Positions 34,901 to 48,400 of a stretch of 64,000 nt of DNA are shown here, piece by piece. Under the pieces are notes generated by a model that was given only the letters and a program-made list of their open reading frames with translations, was not told the DNA's origin and made no database searches. The DNA is from Synaphobranchus kaupii (Eukaryota > Chordata > Actinopteri > Anguilliformes > Synaphobranchidae), in the NCBI GenBank assembly GCA_029718625.1, contig CM056380.1, positions 48,719,218 to 48,783,217 on the forward strand, given 5' to 3'. Position 1 is the first letter of the stretch, and each line of letters opens with the position of its first letter. A program made the position numbers and the translations under genes.

Positions 34901-37900
34901 ACATTGTCTAGTCAGCACTAAATTAACCTTAAAAGTACCATTCCAGGATTTAGTACATTGAATCATACTGAGAGCCACTGACACACACTAGTGACATGAC
35001 ATAAATAAACACGCACCTGCAGTGTGGTGAGGTCATCGGGGGCTTTCCCGCTCACAGCTGGCTGCACGTCCAGGATGTTGTAGTTCCTGAAGAGGTTCCT
35101 CAGCTGCTCCTTGTTCTCGTCAATCATCTGGATCACCCTGCCAATCACAGGGGAGACAGGCATCGGGTGGGTGGGACATAGAGGCAGCTGGTAACAGCAT
35201 CAAGACATAGCCCGAACACTCTTATCTAGAGCGACTTAAACGGCTTATTTTTTTTAAAACACGCAATCCTTTCAAAGAGCTGGTTTTTAGTGAAGAAATA
35301 TAGGTTAAGTACCATGCTCAAGGGTATAGCTGGCATAGTGTGGCCTGTAGATCAAACCGACAACCTCCAGATCGCAGCTCCAGTTCCTTAACCATTATAC
35401 TATAAGTCCCGGTGACAATGGCTCAACACGGACTGTACACACAAGGACGTCATTTCTCTACTTCTCCCTCCTTCCCTCTAATTGTTTCTCTTTCCCAATC
35501 ATTCTCTTCTCTCTCTTATCTTTAGTCTGTCCATTTCATCCCTTCCTCTCTCAAACTCTCCCTTCTTTTCCTTCCCCTTGTTTCCAATCTCGCCCTTCCT
35601 CCTCCTACTCGCCTCTCTACATCCAGGATACGATTGGTCTGTCTGTTGACCACGTGGATGAGCACATCCGTCTGGGCGAAGTTCACACGCCCCTTTTTGT
35701 CCACATGGAACTGCACGGGAAGGGGGGAAAGTGAAGAACGAGTGACAGATGGAGAGAAAGAGTAATGGAACACATATTTATATGGCTTTACATTCATTTA
35801 CAAGATGCTTCTATCCAGAGCGACTTACAGAACACAGCACTTAAGTGCATTCAGTTAGATTAAAAGTACAGTACTGTAGGACTATCCTGACTAACAGAAT
35901 GAACTTCTCAGTATACCTTGGCGTAGCTGACTACACAGTGCATCTATGGCAGTGTGCCGGTTACCTGCACGTCGTCTGTGTTGACGATGGCTCCGGTGAT
36001 GTTGGACAGCAGGTTGACAAACTCCTCCTGGAAGAGGCGAACTCTTTCCGGGATCTCGTTGATGACGATCTTCACGCGCTGGTCATCCCTCAGGATGTAG
36101 ATGCCCACCACCGCCATGTCGCTGTGCCCCGCCAAGTCCCTCGCCAACACCTCCACCACAAAGTACCCGGGGTCATAGGCCGTGAAGAGGTCAAAGGTGC
36201 GAATGATTCCATCCATCTCACCTGTGTGTGCACGTGTGTGTGTGTGGGGGGGGAGAGGGGAATGGCTTATTAAAAGACACAATACATTATGCTCACACAC
36301 CTAGTGTTTTTGTCAATCAGTACAAGACTCGACAAACACCTCACTACTGCTCTATTTTGCACCATCACCTTGTTTCCTACTATTCCCTCTTCAAGCTCTA
36401 GGGGGCGATATAGAGCGTTCCAGAGGGCTGCAGTGTGGATAGGGAATAGGATACTCAGGTCTAGTACTCTGAATACAAAAAGGGAATCTATTCTGTGATG
36501 CAGAATAAAGTAAAAATCCAGGTGTACAACTAGCAAGAAATCCAACTGAGAGCTCTATTTTAAAGAGGTCTTCCTTGAAAACACCTGATTCTAGAAAATA
36601 AACCAAGGGAGGACCTATAATTATCTGGTTAGAGGAATAGGAACCAGGAGGTCTCGAAACTTTGAATCCAATGACGCAGTCACGTGACAAACATACGGTA
36701 CATGGATCCGGTTAATTCCTCTGTAAGGGAAGTTTGTGAGCTCTCCCAGGTTAGCCCTGTTATTTAATTCTCACTGTACATCAGCATCCTCTTTTCTGTT
36801 CCCATTAACATCACCTGAAACTACTATGTAATTGCTGGCAGACTAAGAGTGAGCAGAGGCGGGCTGGTGCATGAGGCTGACCGATGATGAAGACGTTTCC
36901 CACGTCGTCCGAGTCGTTGGACTGCAGTTTAATGTAGCGGATGGACAGCAGGCTGTAGAGCACTAGGCTGTTGTTGCCCATGTCGTTGTCCACAGCCTGC
37001 ACTCTGATCAGGTCCGAGCCCACCTTGGCATCTGCTGCCACACCTGGGAGGGTTAGAGGGAGAGGGAGAGAGAGAAAGAGAGAGAGAGAGAAGCCACGCT
37101 CTTATCTTCTTATCTCTTATGATGTTTGCTTATCACCTAAAATGCACCTTTGTAAGTGGGTTTGGCTAAAAGCATCTGCTAAATGGCTAAATTTCAAATT
37201 GTAATAAGACAGCATCAGTCAGTTAGTATTAATTATATACAGACACATGGACACATACACACATGCACACAGGCACACAGTCAGGCAGGCACACACACAC
37301 ATGCACGCGCACACACGCAGGCATGCACACATGCGCACACACACACACACACACACACAGTATACAGCATACCGGCGGTGTACTCCAGCTTGGAGAAACG
37401 GGGCGGCTGGTCATTGATGTCCTCCAGGTAGATCCTGATCTCCTGCAGGGTGGGGTCACGGCTGGGGTCGAGGTTGCGGGCCCGGGACGACCTCTGACCC
37501 CGCGGGGGCGTCCAGTTGCGGTTGCTGGAGGCCTTGATGATGATGGAGTACACGGGCATGGCCTCCCGGTCCAGGTCCCTCTTCACCCTCAGCACCCCGC
37601 TCAGACTCAGGGCGAAATTATCCTCAGCGTGGCCCACTGTGGATCACACGCAGCGTGGTGCTCAGAGGCACACAGCGCAGGCTCACCAAGGAGCACACAG
37701 ATAGTGAGGCGATCTGGAGCTCACAATCCTTTCAGCAGCCAGGCTGGTTCACACATACCTCAGAGCCTCACCAGAGGCCATTTTAGAGACTGGGCAGAAA
37801 ATCCCATGGGGCCCTTCTGACCAATTTACACTGGCATCATGTTACCCAAAACTCCTAAAACTTTGCCCTCGGGGGCCCCCAATGCTCGGGGCCCCAGGCA

Positions 37901-39195
37901 GTTGCTTGGCTTGCCTGTTGAAAAGATTTGCCTCTGAGCGTCACAGAAATTATTCTGTTCAGAGCAAGCGTGTTGTTTTAGACGCAGCCAATTTTACCCG
38001 TTTCATTTCTCCCTCTATACTTTAAGCTTCCTCCTGAAAGCTCTCTACCCGTTTGCCCTACTCGTCCACCTGGGGGAGATTTCCTTCCATCTTCTCTCAA
38101 TCCCTTTCTCTCTCTCTCATCCTCTTTCTCTCTGCCACTACGCATTCAACCCCCGCCTGAGTCCTGGTTGAAGGAATGCAGTTGCAACATTCAGAGAGGC
38201 TAAAATGAAATTCCATCTCTGAGACAGAACGTGCATGGTGAGACAAGGGCACCATATTTGATGGGGAAGGGGAACACAGGTAAAACAAAATGGAGGGCTA
38301 TCGACATCATCTACTTATAGTGGGGACTCTCTCCCTCCTCCCCTTTCCCCGGTCTGACCTGCGATGAAGTAATACACCACGGCGTTGGAGCCCTCGTCCG
38401 CGTCCACCGCCCCCGTCACATTTCCCACCACCGTCCCGGGTTCTGCGTGCTCCGGCACCCACAGCACCTGGTACTGCAAGCTGCCCCTCTGAGAGAGACA
38501 GGCAGAAAGACAGAGACAGGGACATGAGCCAAATGGACATGGCATAGATGGGCAGACACAAAACAGACAGTAGTGAAACACACAGACACAAGTCAGAAAT
38601 GTGACAGACGAACAGGGAAACAAACACGCACAAACACACACGCACACACACACGCATGCACAAGCACATGCACACACACACGTTTAAATAATTTTATTTA
38701 TGTCCACATACAAAAAGTAACATCAAAGGACATAAACAATGGGGACACACAGTACACAGCAGTGCTATGGACACTTGTAGGCTCTTTTTTTAAGGATATA
38801 GGTAACAATGCCGCCTCCAGATATGGCGGCTACCTATAATTGCTGACATGGAGTAATATCTTGCCAACTGCTTTGCCCGCAATTTTTGCATTCCAGCCAA
38901 TTGCAGACCCCTCACCACTAGTCTATGAATATTACCAAGGCTGCCAAATATAAAAACTAGAAACCTACATTTATAGCCGAGTTGTTCCAGAGCCGACACC
39001 AGAGGCTGATACACGCACACACACACACAGACACACACAATTGAAACAAGTTTCCAGGGCATAATTCAACTGCCTACATTTAAAGACGGCAGTTACAACG
39101 GGGTGAGTTAGTGTGGAGTTAGATGTTTAGAGGAAAGACACTAGTGCTTGCACCTGCAGCCAAGATGCAGGCGCTATCTTACACACACACTCACT

Positions 39196-39253
<58 letters not shown>

Positions 39254-40357
39254 ATCAAAAACAAGGCCGTTATTAGAAGGCTAAGCCACAGCATGCTATA
39301 TGAGTAATAGTGCATCAGTGTAAAGTGTAAAGGACCACAGCCACGCGAGGCCCTTGCTGAGTTCAGCCTCTCACAGTCCTCACCGGGGGTTTGAAGAAGA
39401 CGGGCTCGTTATCGTCTATGTCGGACAGCGCCACCTGCAGGGGCTGCGTGGTCTCATAAGGCACGGGCTGGCCCAAGTCGTAGGCCACGATGATGAGCTG
39501 CGGACGGGACGAGAGGGTCACGCTCGCGCGGGGCGGGCAAACGGAGAGACGTGGCCGAACTGCAGTCAGCGCGTCTGTCAGCCTGGGTCTGTCAGTCACC
39601 TCGTCAGCGTGAGAGAATCATACAATCTGTGTCAACGAATCTGGTGCAAAGCACGGCAATCATCTAAGATGTCATCGTTTGGGTGAAAGAGGCCATCAGA
39701 GTGTCTACACTCTGAGAAAAAAAGGGTTCTTTGGGTTGTCTGCATAGGCAAACCCTTTTTGGTTCTTTGTGGAACCCTCTATGGTAGGTGTGAGAAATGT
39801 GAAAGCTCCCAGATTGAACCATTTTGCCCGACAAAGAACCCTTGAACTAGATAGGGTTCCAGTATGGTACCACAGAGGAGCCTTTTGGAACCATATCCTC
39901 TGAGAGTGTATGGCCCAGGCTGTCAATCACCCAGTAAGTGGGTGTGTCACCAAGAGCATGTTAATGGGCTCAGTGTCATCTAAGTGTCTGGTGAATTGGA
40001 GGTTCAGTCCATCAGAGGCTAAGTCGGTCACTTGCTCAGGTGGTCTCTTGGTAAGAGAAGTGCGCTTACACTGTGCAGGGCCTGCTTCTCCCGGTCCAGT
40101 CTGACTGCTGTGGTGATGACTCCGGTCAGGGCGTCGATGTGGAAGTTCTCCCAGTCTCGGTTCCCTGCGCCGGTCTGCAGGAAGGCGTAACGCACCTCTC
40201 CGTTTACACCCTCGTCCCCATCTGTGGCAAACACCTCGTAAACAACCAGGCCTGGGGGCTGCTCCTGAGGGAGAGTTAACCTGAGGTCAGCTCACATGGA
40301 CAGAGAGAGCGACACTACAGACTTAAATCATTCCCACATAGACAACCACACTCATAT

Positions 40358-40398
<41 letters not shown>

Positions 40399-40496
40399 AT
40401 CATATGCGCACACACATATGAACACACAAACACACACACACAATCATATGCACACACACACACACACGCAATCATATGCACACACATATGAACAGA

Positions 40497-40533
<37 letters not shown>

Positions 40534-43500
40534 ATATGCACACACACATACACACACACACACGCACAAACACAGACATACGCACACATGCACACATGCA
40601 CACGCACCTCCAGGATGTGCATGATGGTTCCGTTGGCGGGCCGGATAAAGACAGGCCGGTTGTCATTGACGTCGATGACGGTGATGTGCAGGGAGGCGGT
40701 GCCCCACAGCGGGGGGCGGCCCTTATCCGTGGCGACCACTGTCAGATTGAAGCGCTCAAATGACTGCAGCAGCCGCAGAGATCGCACAAGTCCTGTGTCT
40801 GCATCCAGGGAGAACGCCTCTGAGAGAGAGAGAGACCCCTTCATTGAGGAACTGTGGCCGTGAGCAGCCCATGCTCCACATGCTGACTAACTGAAATGGC
40901 GGGTGAATGGCAGCTGCAGCTCTTACCGGCGCCTGACCCCTGCAGGTTGTACGTCAGAATGCCGTTCTCTCCCTCGTCCAGGTCGGTGGCGGTTAACGTG
41001 ATTATCGATGTCCCGCTTGGCTCGTTCTCAAACACGCTGGTGCTGAAGACCCGCTCCGAGAACCGCGGCCGGAAGTCATTCACGTCCAGAACCGTCACCA
41101 GAACCTGCGATACAGAGACGGAGTGAGAGTCCAGAACATTCTGGTTATATAATGAACATATAAAAAACTATTCAGTGAATTTAACTGTATGTTAAATGTA
41201 TAGCATATGTTAGATCTATCATGTGTGTCTACAGCTAAACACTGTCACTGCATAGTGTGTATTAGATACACCACACTGTCACTGCATAGTTTGTATTAGA
41301 TACACCACAATGTCACTGCATAGTGTGTATTAGATACACCACACTGTCACTGCATAGTGTGTATTAGATACACCACAGTCACTGCATAGTGTGTATTAGA
41401 TACACCACACGGTCACTGCATAGTGTGTATTAGATACACCACACTGTCACTGCATAGTGTGTATTAGATACACCACACTGTCACTGCATAGTGTGTATTA
41501 GATACACCACACTGTCACTGCATAGTGTGTATTAGATACACCACACAGTCACTGCATAGTGTGTATTAGATACACCACACGGTCACTGCATAGTGTGTAT
41601 TAGATACACCACACGGTCACTGCATAGTGTGTATTAGATACACCACACTGTCACTGCATAGTGTGTATTAGATACACCACACTGTCACTGCATAGTGTGT
41701 ATTAGATACACCATAGGTGTCTACGGGTGAGAACAGTGCTTTTGTGTGTATCGCATGCTGTGTAGGTGTCCCATTTGTGATGATGGGACACAGTCATCAT
41801 ATCGCATGTATTCGATGTATCGTGTATTAGATTAACAGCTGGTCTCTAAAGGTGAACACTGCGATTGCATGACATGCATTAGTCCAAATAAAGGTGTCTG
41901 CAGGTGAATGAAGTCATTTTATTGTTCCTAGCACCTGGACAGAGTTCTCCCGACGGTTGTTGGCACTTCCTCCTGGGTTGTCCCTGGCAACCGCTGTCAG
42001 GGTGTAGTGGTCCTTTGTCTCGCGGTCCAGAGGAGACAGGATGTAGATATCACCCTGTGAGTATGGCAGTAACCACCATTGAGGAGGGAGGACAGCAAGT
42101 TTGTGTCCGCAGTATTTCATTTTTAAACATTTTCAAGACACTTATTACAAAAATGCACTCAGTGTGTTACTAGTGGCTTTTTTACCTGAAGAGTAGGCTA
42201 CAGCAAAATGTGACGGTATTGTCAAGTTTGCCTCAAATCTAGTATCCACTACTACAGTGATAATCAAATCTGGCCCACTGCTGGTTTTCATTCCCCCTCT
42301 CTAATCAGCACTGATTTAAACTTGGGACACCAGGTGAGTTAAATCTCTGGCCAATCATTGGTAATAATGGAGCAATTAACCATCAGGGAGAAAATAAAAC
42401 CAGCAGTACTACTGGCTTCGTGGGCCAGATTTGAGTATCCCTGTGTGAAGAAGAAAGGGACTACTTCCTGTATATTATTCAGCTCAGCTCCATGGCCTAC
42501 AACAGAAAGTATCTTTGGCTAGTCTACCCACAGAAAGGTTCTGTGAGTCTACCCCACACATGAACTACAAAGGAAATTTCAGCGGTAACTGTTAGCTAGT
42601 GAAGCTAAAGTGACCAATTTAATTTATTCAGTTTGCAATGGGAATGTTCAAATAATTAATTGAAGAAAAGTGATTTGGACATATTGGCGAGTTTGTTTCA
42701 GAGTTGCTATCATTGCGGAAGCAACTAGCTATCTAGGTAAACTAATCTTAGTTAGCTAGCGAGCCATCTAGCGCCAGTTTAACGTGATATTAGCTAAATT
42801 AGCAATCAGCCAGACGTACTCTGCTGTTCATTTTACTATGTTTAAGATGCATAAAAGTATTTTTTCTCAAATCTGAGTCTAACCCAAATTTATAAATTGG
42901 TCTAGCTCAAAACTGAACAAAATACACACTTTTAAGTAATGGACTACAAAAAAAGTTACAGGACTATACCCCAAACACGCCAAAGGTTCGAGTCTCATTA
43001 CATCGGTAATTTTTGGGTCCTGGTTACAGCCCTGCCTGTGAGGATGAGGACGAGGAAGAATGACGAGTGAGGGTAAAAGAGTGACAATGGGAGAAGAAGA
43101 GGAAGGGACGTGGGGAGTGTGTGCGTGTGTTTGTGTACATAGGCCTATAGGTGTTTACATCTGACTAGTGTGTGCTTGTGTGAGTGCGTTAAAGTCAGGG
43201 AGTGCGTTTAAATACACAGACTCACGGTTGATGGGGTGATCCCAAACTTGCCCTCCCCATCCACCAGGTTGTACTCGATGACGGAGAACAATCCAGAATC
43301 TGCGTCGGTCGCGCTCACTTTCACAATGACCGTGCCCAGGGACACGTCCTCAAACACAGGCTTCTACAGAGACAGGGAGAAACAGAGAAGGGAAGATTAA
43401 TCCCTCCCATCAGATTTTTAAGCCGCTATGTGTGCAGCATTAGACTGCCCTGTTCTCTTCTCAGGTACCTGGTAGGAAGGCTGGGTGAAGATAGGATTGT

Positions 43501-44443
43501 TGTCGTTGACATCGACGATGCGAAGGAACACTGGCAGTTCAACAGCGCGGGCTGGACTGCCTTGGTCCTGGGCTCGGACAGTGAAATTCAGCCACTGCAC
43601 CAGCTCATAGTCCACAGTCCTGTTAGCCACGATTTTACCTGCGCAGAGACAAGGTGGTCACCAGGGCTCTGACACCTGTGTAAGGTGTGTATTTGAGGGT
43701 ACTGCTACACCTCTGTGAGATGTGAAATTAAAGGCAGTGTTGCACCTGTGTCAGGTATTTGTTGGTGGGCGGTGCTGTACCTGTGTAAGGTATTTGTTGG
43801 AGGGTGGTGCTGCCTGTCTAAGGTATTTGTTGGAGGGTGGTGCTGTACCTGTGGAGGGGTCCTCCAGGCGCAGGTACCCCCCGCGGGGGAGGTGGAGCAG
43901 CTGGTAGGTCACCTGGCCGTTGGGGCCCTTGTCGGGGTCGACGGCTGAGACGGACAGCAGCGTGGTCCCGGGCTGAGCCCCTTCCAGAATCATCTCTGAG
44001 AAATTGGACACTCCAAACGGCCGGAACCGGGGGACGTTATCGTTCACATCGAGCACGTTCACGGTCAGCCTCGCTGCGGATAGACAGGGGAAAGACGGAT
44101 AGAGGGAGGAGGGAAGTGTGAAAGAAGGGGAATTAGAGGGAAAATTAAAGAGAGGACTGAAATATATAACTTCCTTTTTTACATTTGATTGTGTATGTCT
44201 CTTTATTTAATTTAAGGAAGCGTCCTTTGTAGGCCTGCAGTGAAGAGAGACTGGAGGAGGGAAGAGAGAAAGAACGCCTCACCGTTAGGCACGCTGACCG
44301 ACTGATCGATGACGTCGCTGGCGTTGTCGTGAACAGACACCATGATCTCAAAGCTGGCCACCAGCTCTCTGTTCAGTGGGTTACGCACAAACACTGCACC
44401 TGAGGAGATATGTACGTGTGCATGCACACAGACACAAGCACAG

Positions 44444-44477
<34 letters not shown>

Positions 44478-45391
44478 ACACAAACACACCCGCAAACGCA
44501 CACACATACATACACACACACACACGTACATGTGTACACGCGCACATGCACACACATGCACACAAACACACCCACAAACACACACACACATACACACACA
44601 CACGCACATGCATACACGCACACACACATGCACACAAACACACCCGCAAATGCAGACACACACACACACACACACGCTGTTGAGTCTGTAAATTTCAATA
44701 AATCAGGTTGCCTGTGTGCATCAACAATTAAGGATAAGTCATTTGGATGTATAAGTATAATGATGTCATTTTTATATATGTTAAGGATAATTATATTTGA
44801 CCCCTCCCTCCCGACAGTTAGGCTACTCAACCTAGTAAGAACTGACCAGTGTGGAAGTCAATGCCGAAAGAATTCTGCAGCCCATCCACCGGGTTGTTTC
44901 CGTCATCCCTGGCTTCCACAGAGATGATGTAATACTCCAGACGGGGTCGGAGGTCAGGGTCCTCAGCCGTGAGGGTGGCCACCACCGTGCCTGCCGGCGT
45001 GGACTCATTCACGTTCACCGTGTGAACGGGCTGCAGGAAGTGGGGCCGGGAGTCGTTGATGTCATCCAGGACGACAGAGAGCGTGGCGGTGCCAGAGAGG
45101 GGCGGGGTGCCCCGGTCCGTAGCCACGATAACCAGTCGGTATGAGCCACGCTCCTCCCGGTCCAGGGTCGCGTTAGCCACCAGGACCGCTCCGGATAAGG
45201 AGTCCATTATGAAGCGGTCCTGGGCCCCACTCTCCAGCCTGTACAGCAGCCAGCCATTAGCGCCCGAGTCTGCATCACTGGCTGAGAGCTGCGTCACCAC
45301 CACCCCTGAGAGGAGGAGCGGTAGGCAGGGGGAAACGACTGCTTAACTGAGGCCTGCTAATTCATTTTCAACATGCTTACACGCAAACACA

Positions 45392-45431
<40 letters not shown>

Positions 45432-48400
45432 CACTCGCACGCACGCACTGGCCTTTGCTGTGTGAAATGGGTGGGGCTTAGCTGTGCGGCTGTGAGTGAC
45501 CGGGGAATGGATGTGGCTTTATGGTGTGGTTGTGAGTGACAGAAAAATGGTGTGGCTTAACTGGGTGACTAGAGTGGTAGGGAGTAAGTGTGGCTTACTG
45601 ATGTGGTTGTGAGTGACAGGAAATGGGTGGGGCTGAATGGTGTGGTTGAGTGACGGGGGGTGCGTCCCAATAGTCGAAAAATGCAACCTTTTCTCCTCCA
45701 CTACCACTCCTCTACTCCGTGCTCCGGAAACCAATCTTTCATTCCTCCCTCACTCCACTGTCCCAATAGTGTAGAAGACCAGCGAAGCGGCTTCAAACTC
45801 GGCTTTTCCTCCCCTCCGGCGAAGCATACATCGATATATGCTACTGCGGAAGTTTTTCACATTTTTGGGTGACATCATCGCGCTCATGCCCACAGAGGCA
45901 ACAGTGATGATTCGTCGCTATGCCTTATATGAATTTCCCCAAGATAATGATGCCCCAATGCAAGATATTTAGCCTAAATAGTGTGTGCTTCAGTAGTCTA
46001 TTAGCACACAAAGGACATAGCATCCTACACCGGATAACAAAATGCCAGTCCGTTTTTGTGGTTCATATCCTACATAAAAATTCGGCAATTTAAGTCGGGG
46101 AAACAGATTTATTTATTTGCTTGCACATTAATGTTGCTCATTAACGTTGCTTATTAATGAACATGACTGTAGGCCTACATAAATATAGCCTAAGCATGAC
46201 AGCTACCATTTCAGTAGCTATGTGAATATGCATTAATGAATTTATTCAACCATTCCAAAGGACGTTTTTAAATTTGATTTCAGAAATTACAGTAGCCTAT
46301 GCCTATAGGTGAATTAGTGCTCAGTATGTTCAGACATCGGGGACATCGGGATTCTGGAATTACAGTAATTTGTTATGTTTGCGTAGCCTATACTACAACA
46401 TGTTTACTTTGATCTAATGTTGCTGATTACATGTTAATTAGTGTCTCGACGCGAACCACAATACAGGCTTGTTTACACTGATGCAACTATAGGTTACTTG
46501 CACTTGTAACTTAAAATACATTTTGCAGCTTTAAATGGGCTGACCATGTGGAAGATCTGTGATTGGCTTTGGGAATATGTGTGGGTTCGGCGTCAGTCAA
46601 AGTTATGATAGGGCAACTTCATCAATAGTCAACAGCGATTTTGATGACGGTGAAGCAGATTCGCTGTCCCAATTTTGTTCACGGCTCCTCTCCTCCACTA
46701 CCCTACTCCCCTCCCTTCCTCCACATACGTCCGGGTAGTAGAGGAGTGGTAGTGGGGGAGTGGAGGTGGGGAGGTGGGGAGTGAAGAATATTGGGATGCA
46801 CCCAGGGAAATAGATTGTGCTTAATGGCATGGCTGTGATTGACAGGGGAATGGGCGGGGCTTTTCTGACCTGTGGGGCTATTTTCGGGCAGATGCACAGT
46901 GATGCTGGCAGGGCTGAAGACAGGGGGATTGTCATTCTGGTCCAGGATGGCGATGGTGAGGGGTGCACTGCTGTTCAACCCCCCCACATCTTCCGCCACC
47001 AGGAAGAGCTCCACCCGCGGGTCTGAAAACGCCTCTCTGTCCAACAGCGCCCCCTCTTGCACTTTCACCACACCTGTAAGAGACGGAGAGACAGGGAGAA
47101 ATATATTACATATTAAAAGATGAAGAGGCTGATGCTTTAAATTAGGCAACGCTTCTGACAGAGATCTTGAGTGACAGACCTGTGACAGAGTCCACAGTAA
47201 AGAGGTCCCTTCTAGGGCCCAGCAGTCGGTACCTCACCACCGCGTTCGGCCCGATGTCTCTGTCCACCGCCAGCACCGGCCCGTTCAGCAGAGACACCTC
47301 CTTCCCTGAGAGGAGTCAATGGAAGAGGAGAAGAACAGACTACACTTTACCCCCAGACTCATATCAACAGCTCATCATCCATGCTGAAGGTATTCATTTA
47401 CCTGCAGGTGCATTCTCACTGATCTCTGCCCGGTAGCTAGGTCGACTGAAGACGGGCCTGTTGTCGTTCTCATCCAGGATTATGATCACCAGGGTGTCTG
47501 AGTCCTGTGGAGAAACAGAGCGAATGAGATAAAGGGATAGAGGGATGAGGGAGGAGAGAGGAGAAGGGGCACACTTGTTTTTGTGTAGAGTTAAGGTTGG
47601 TAATATTGGTCTGTTTGTGTGAGGACCCAGTGACCTGCAGAGTGCATAGAGAGGGATGAGTTAAAATGAGTGACAAGACAATGTGTAGCAGGAGTACTGA
47701 TGGCCTATACAGTGTGCAGTGAGTGAGTAGTGCTGGTGTATATACTGTGCAGTAAGTGAGTAGTGCTGGTGTATACAGTGTGCAGTGAGTGAGTAGTGCT
47801 GGTGTATATACTGTGCAGTAAGTGAATAGTGCTGGTGTATACAGTGTGCAGTGAGTGAGTAGTGCTGGTGTATACAGTGTGCAGTGAGTGAGTAGTGCTG
47901 GTGTATACAGTGTGCTGTAAGTGAGTAGTGCTGGTGTATACATTGTGCAGTGAGTGAGTAGTGCTGGTGTATACAGTGTGCTGTAAGTGAGTAGTGCTGG
48001 TCTATACATTGTGCAGTGAGTGAGTAGTGCTGGTGTATACAGTGTGCAGTGAGTGAGTAGTGCTGGTGTATACAGTGTGCTGTAAGTGAGTAGTGCTGGT
48101 GTATACAGTGTGCAGTGAGTGAGTAGTGCTGGTGTATACAGTGTGCTGTAAGTGAGTAGTGCTGGTGTATACATTGTGCAGTGAGTGAGTAGTGCTGGTG
48201 TATATACTGTGCAGTAAGTGAGTAGTGCTGGTGTATACAGTGTGCAGTGAGTGAGTAGTGCTGGTGTATATACTGTGCAGTAAGTGAATAGTGCTGGTGT
48301 ATACAGTGTGCAGTGAGTGAGTAGTGCTGGTGTATACAGTGTGCAGTGAGTGAGTAGTGCTGGTGTATACAGTGTGCTGTAAGTGAGTAGTGCTGGTGTA

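Noticed and set aside
35600..35613. GT donor six bases beyond the GC donor in cdh23
   Set aside because: Using it would end the exon in phase 0, whereas the next exon (35137) needs two bases carried over; the frame would break.
43430..46968. Plus-strand ORFs antisense to cdh23 exons, for example 44851-45144
   Set aside because: Mirror frames of real GC-rich cadherin exons; no independent evidence of coding.
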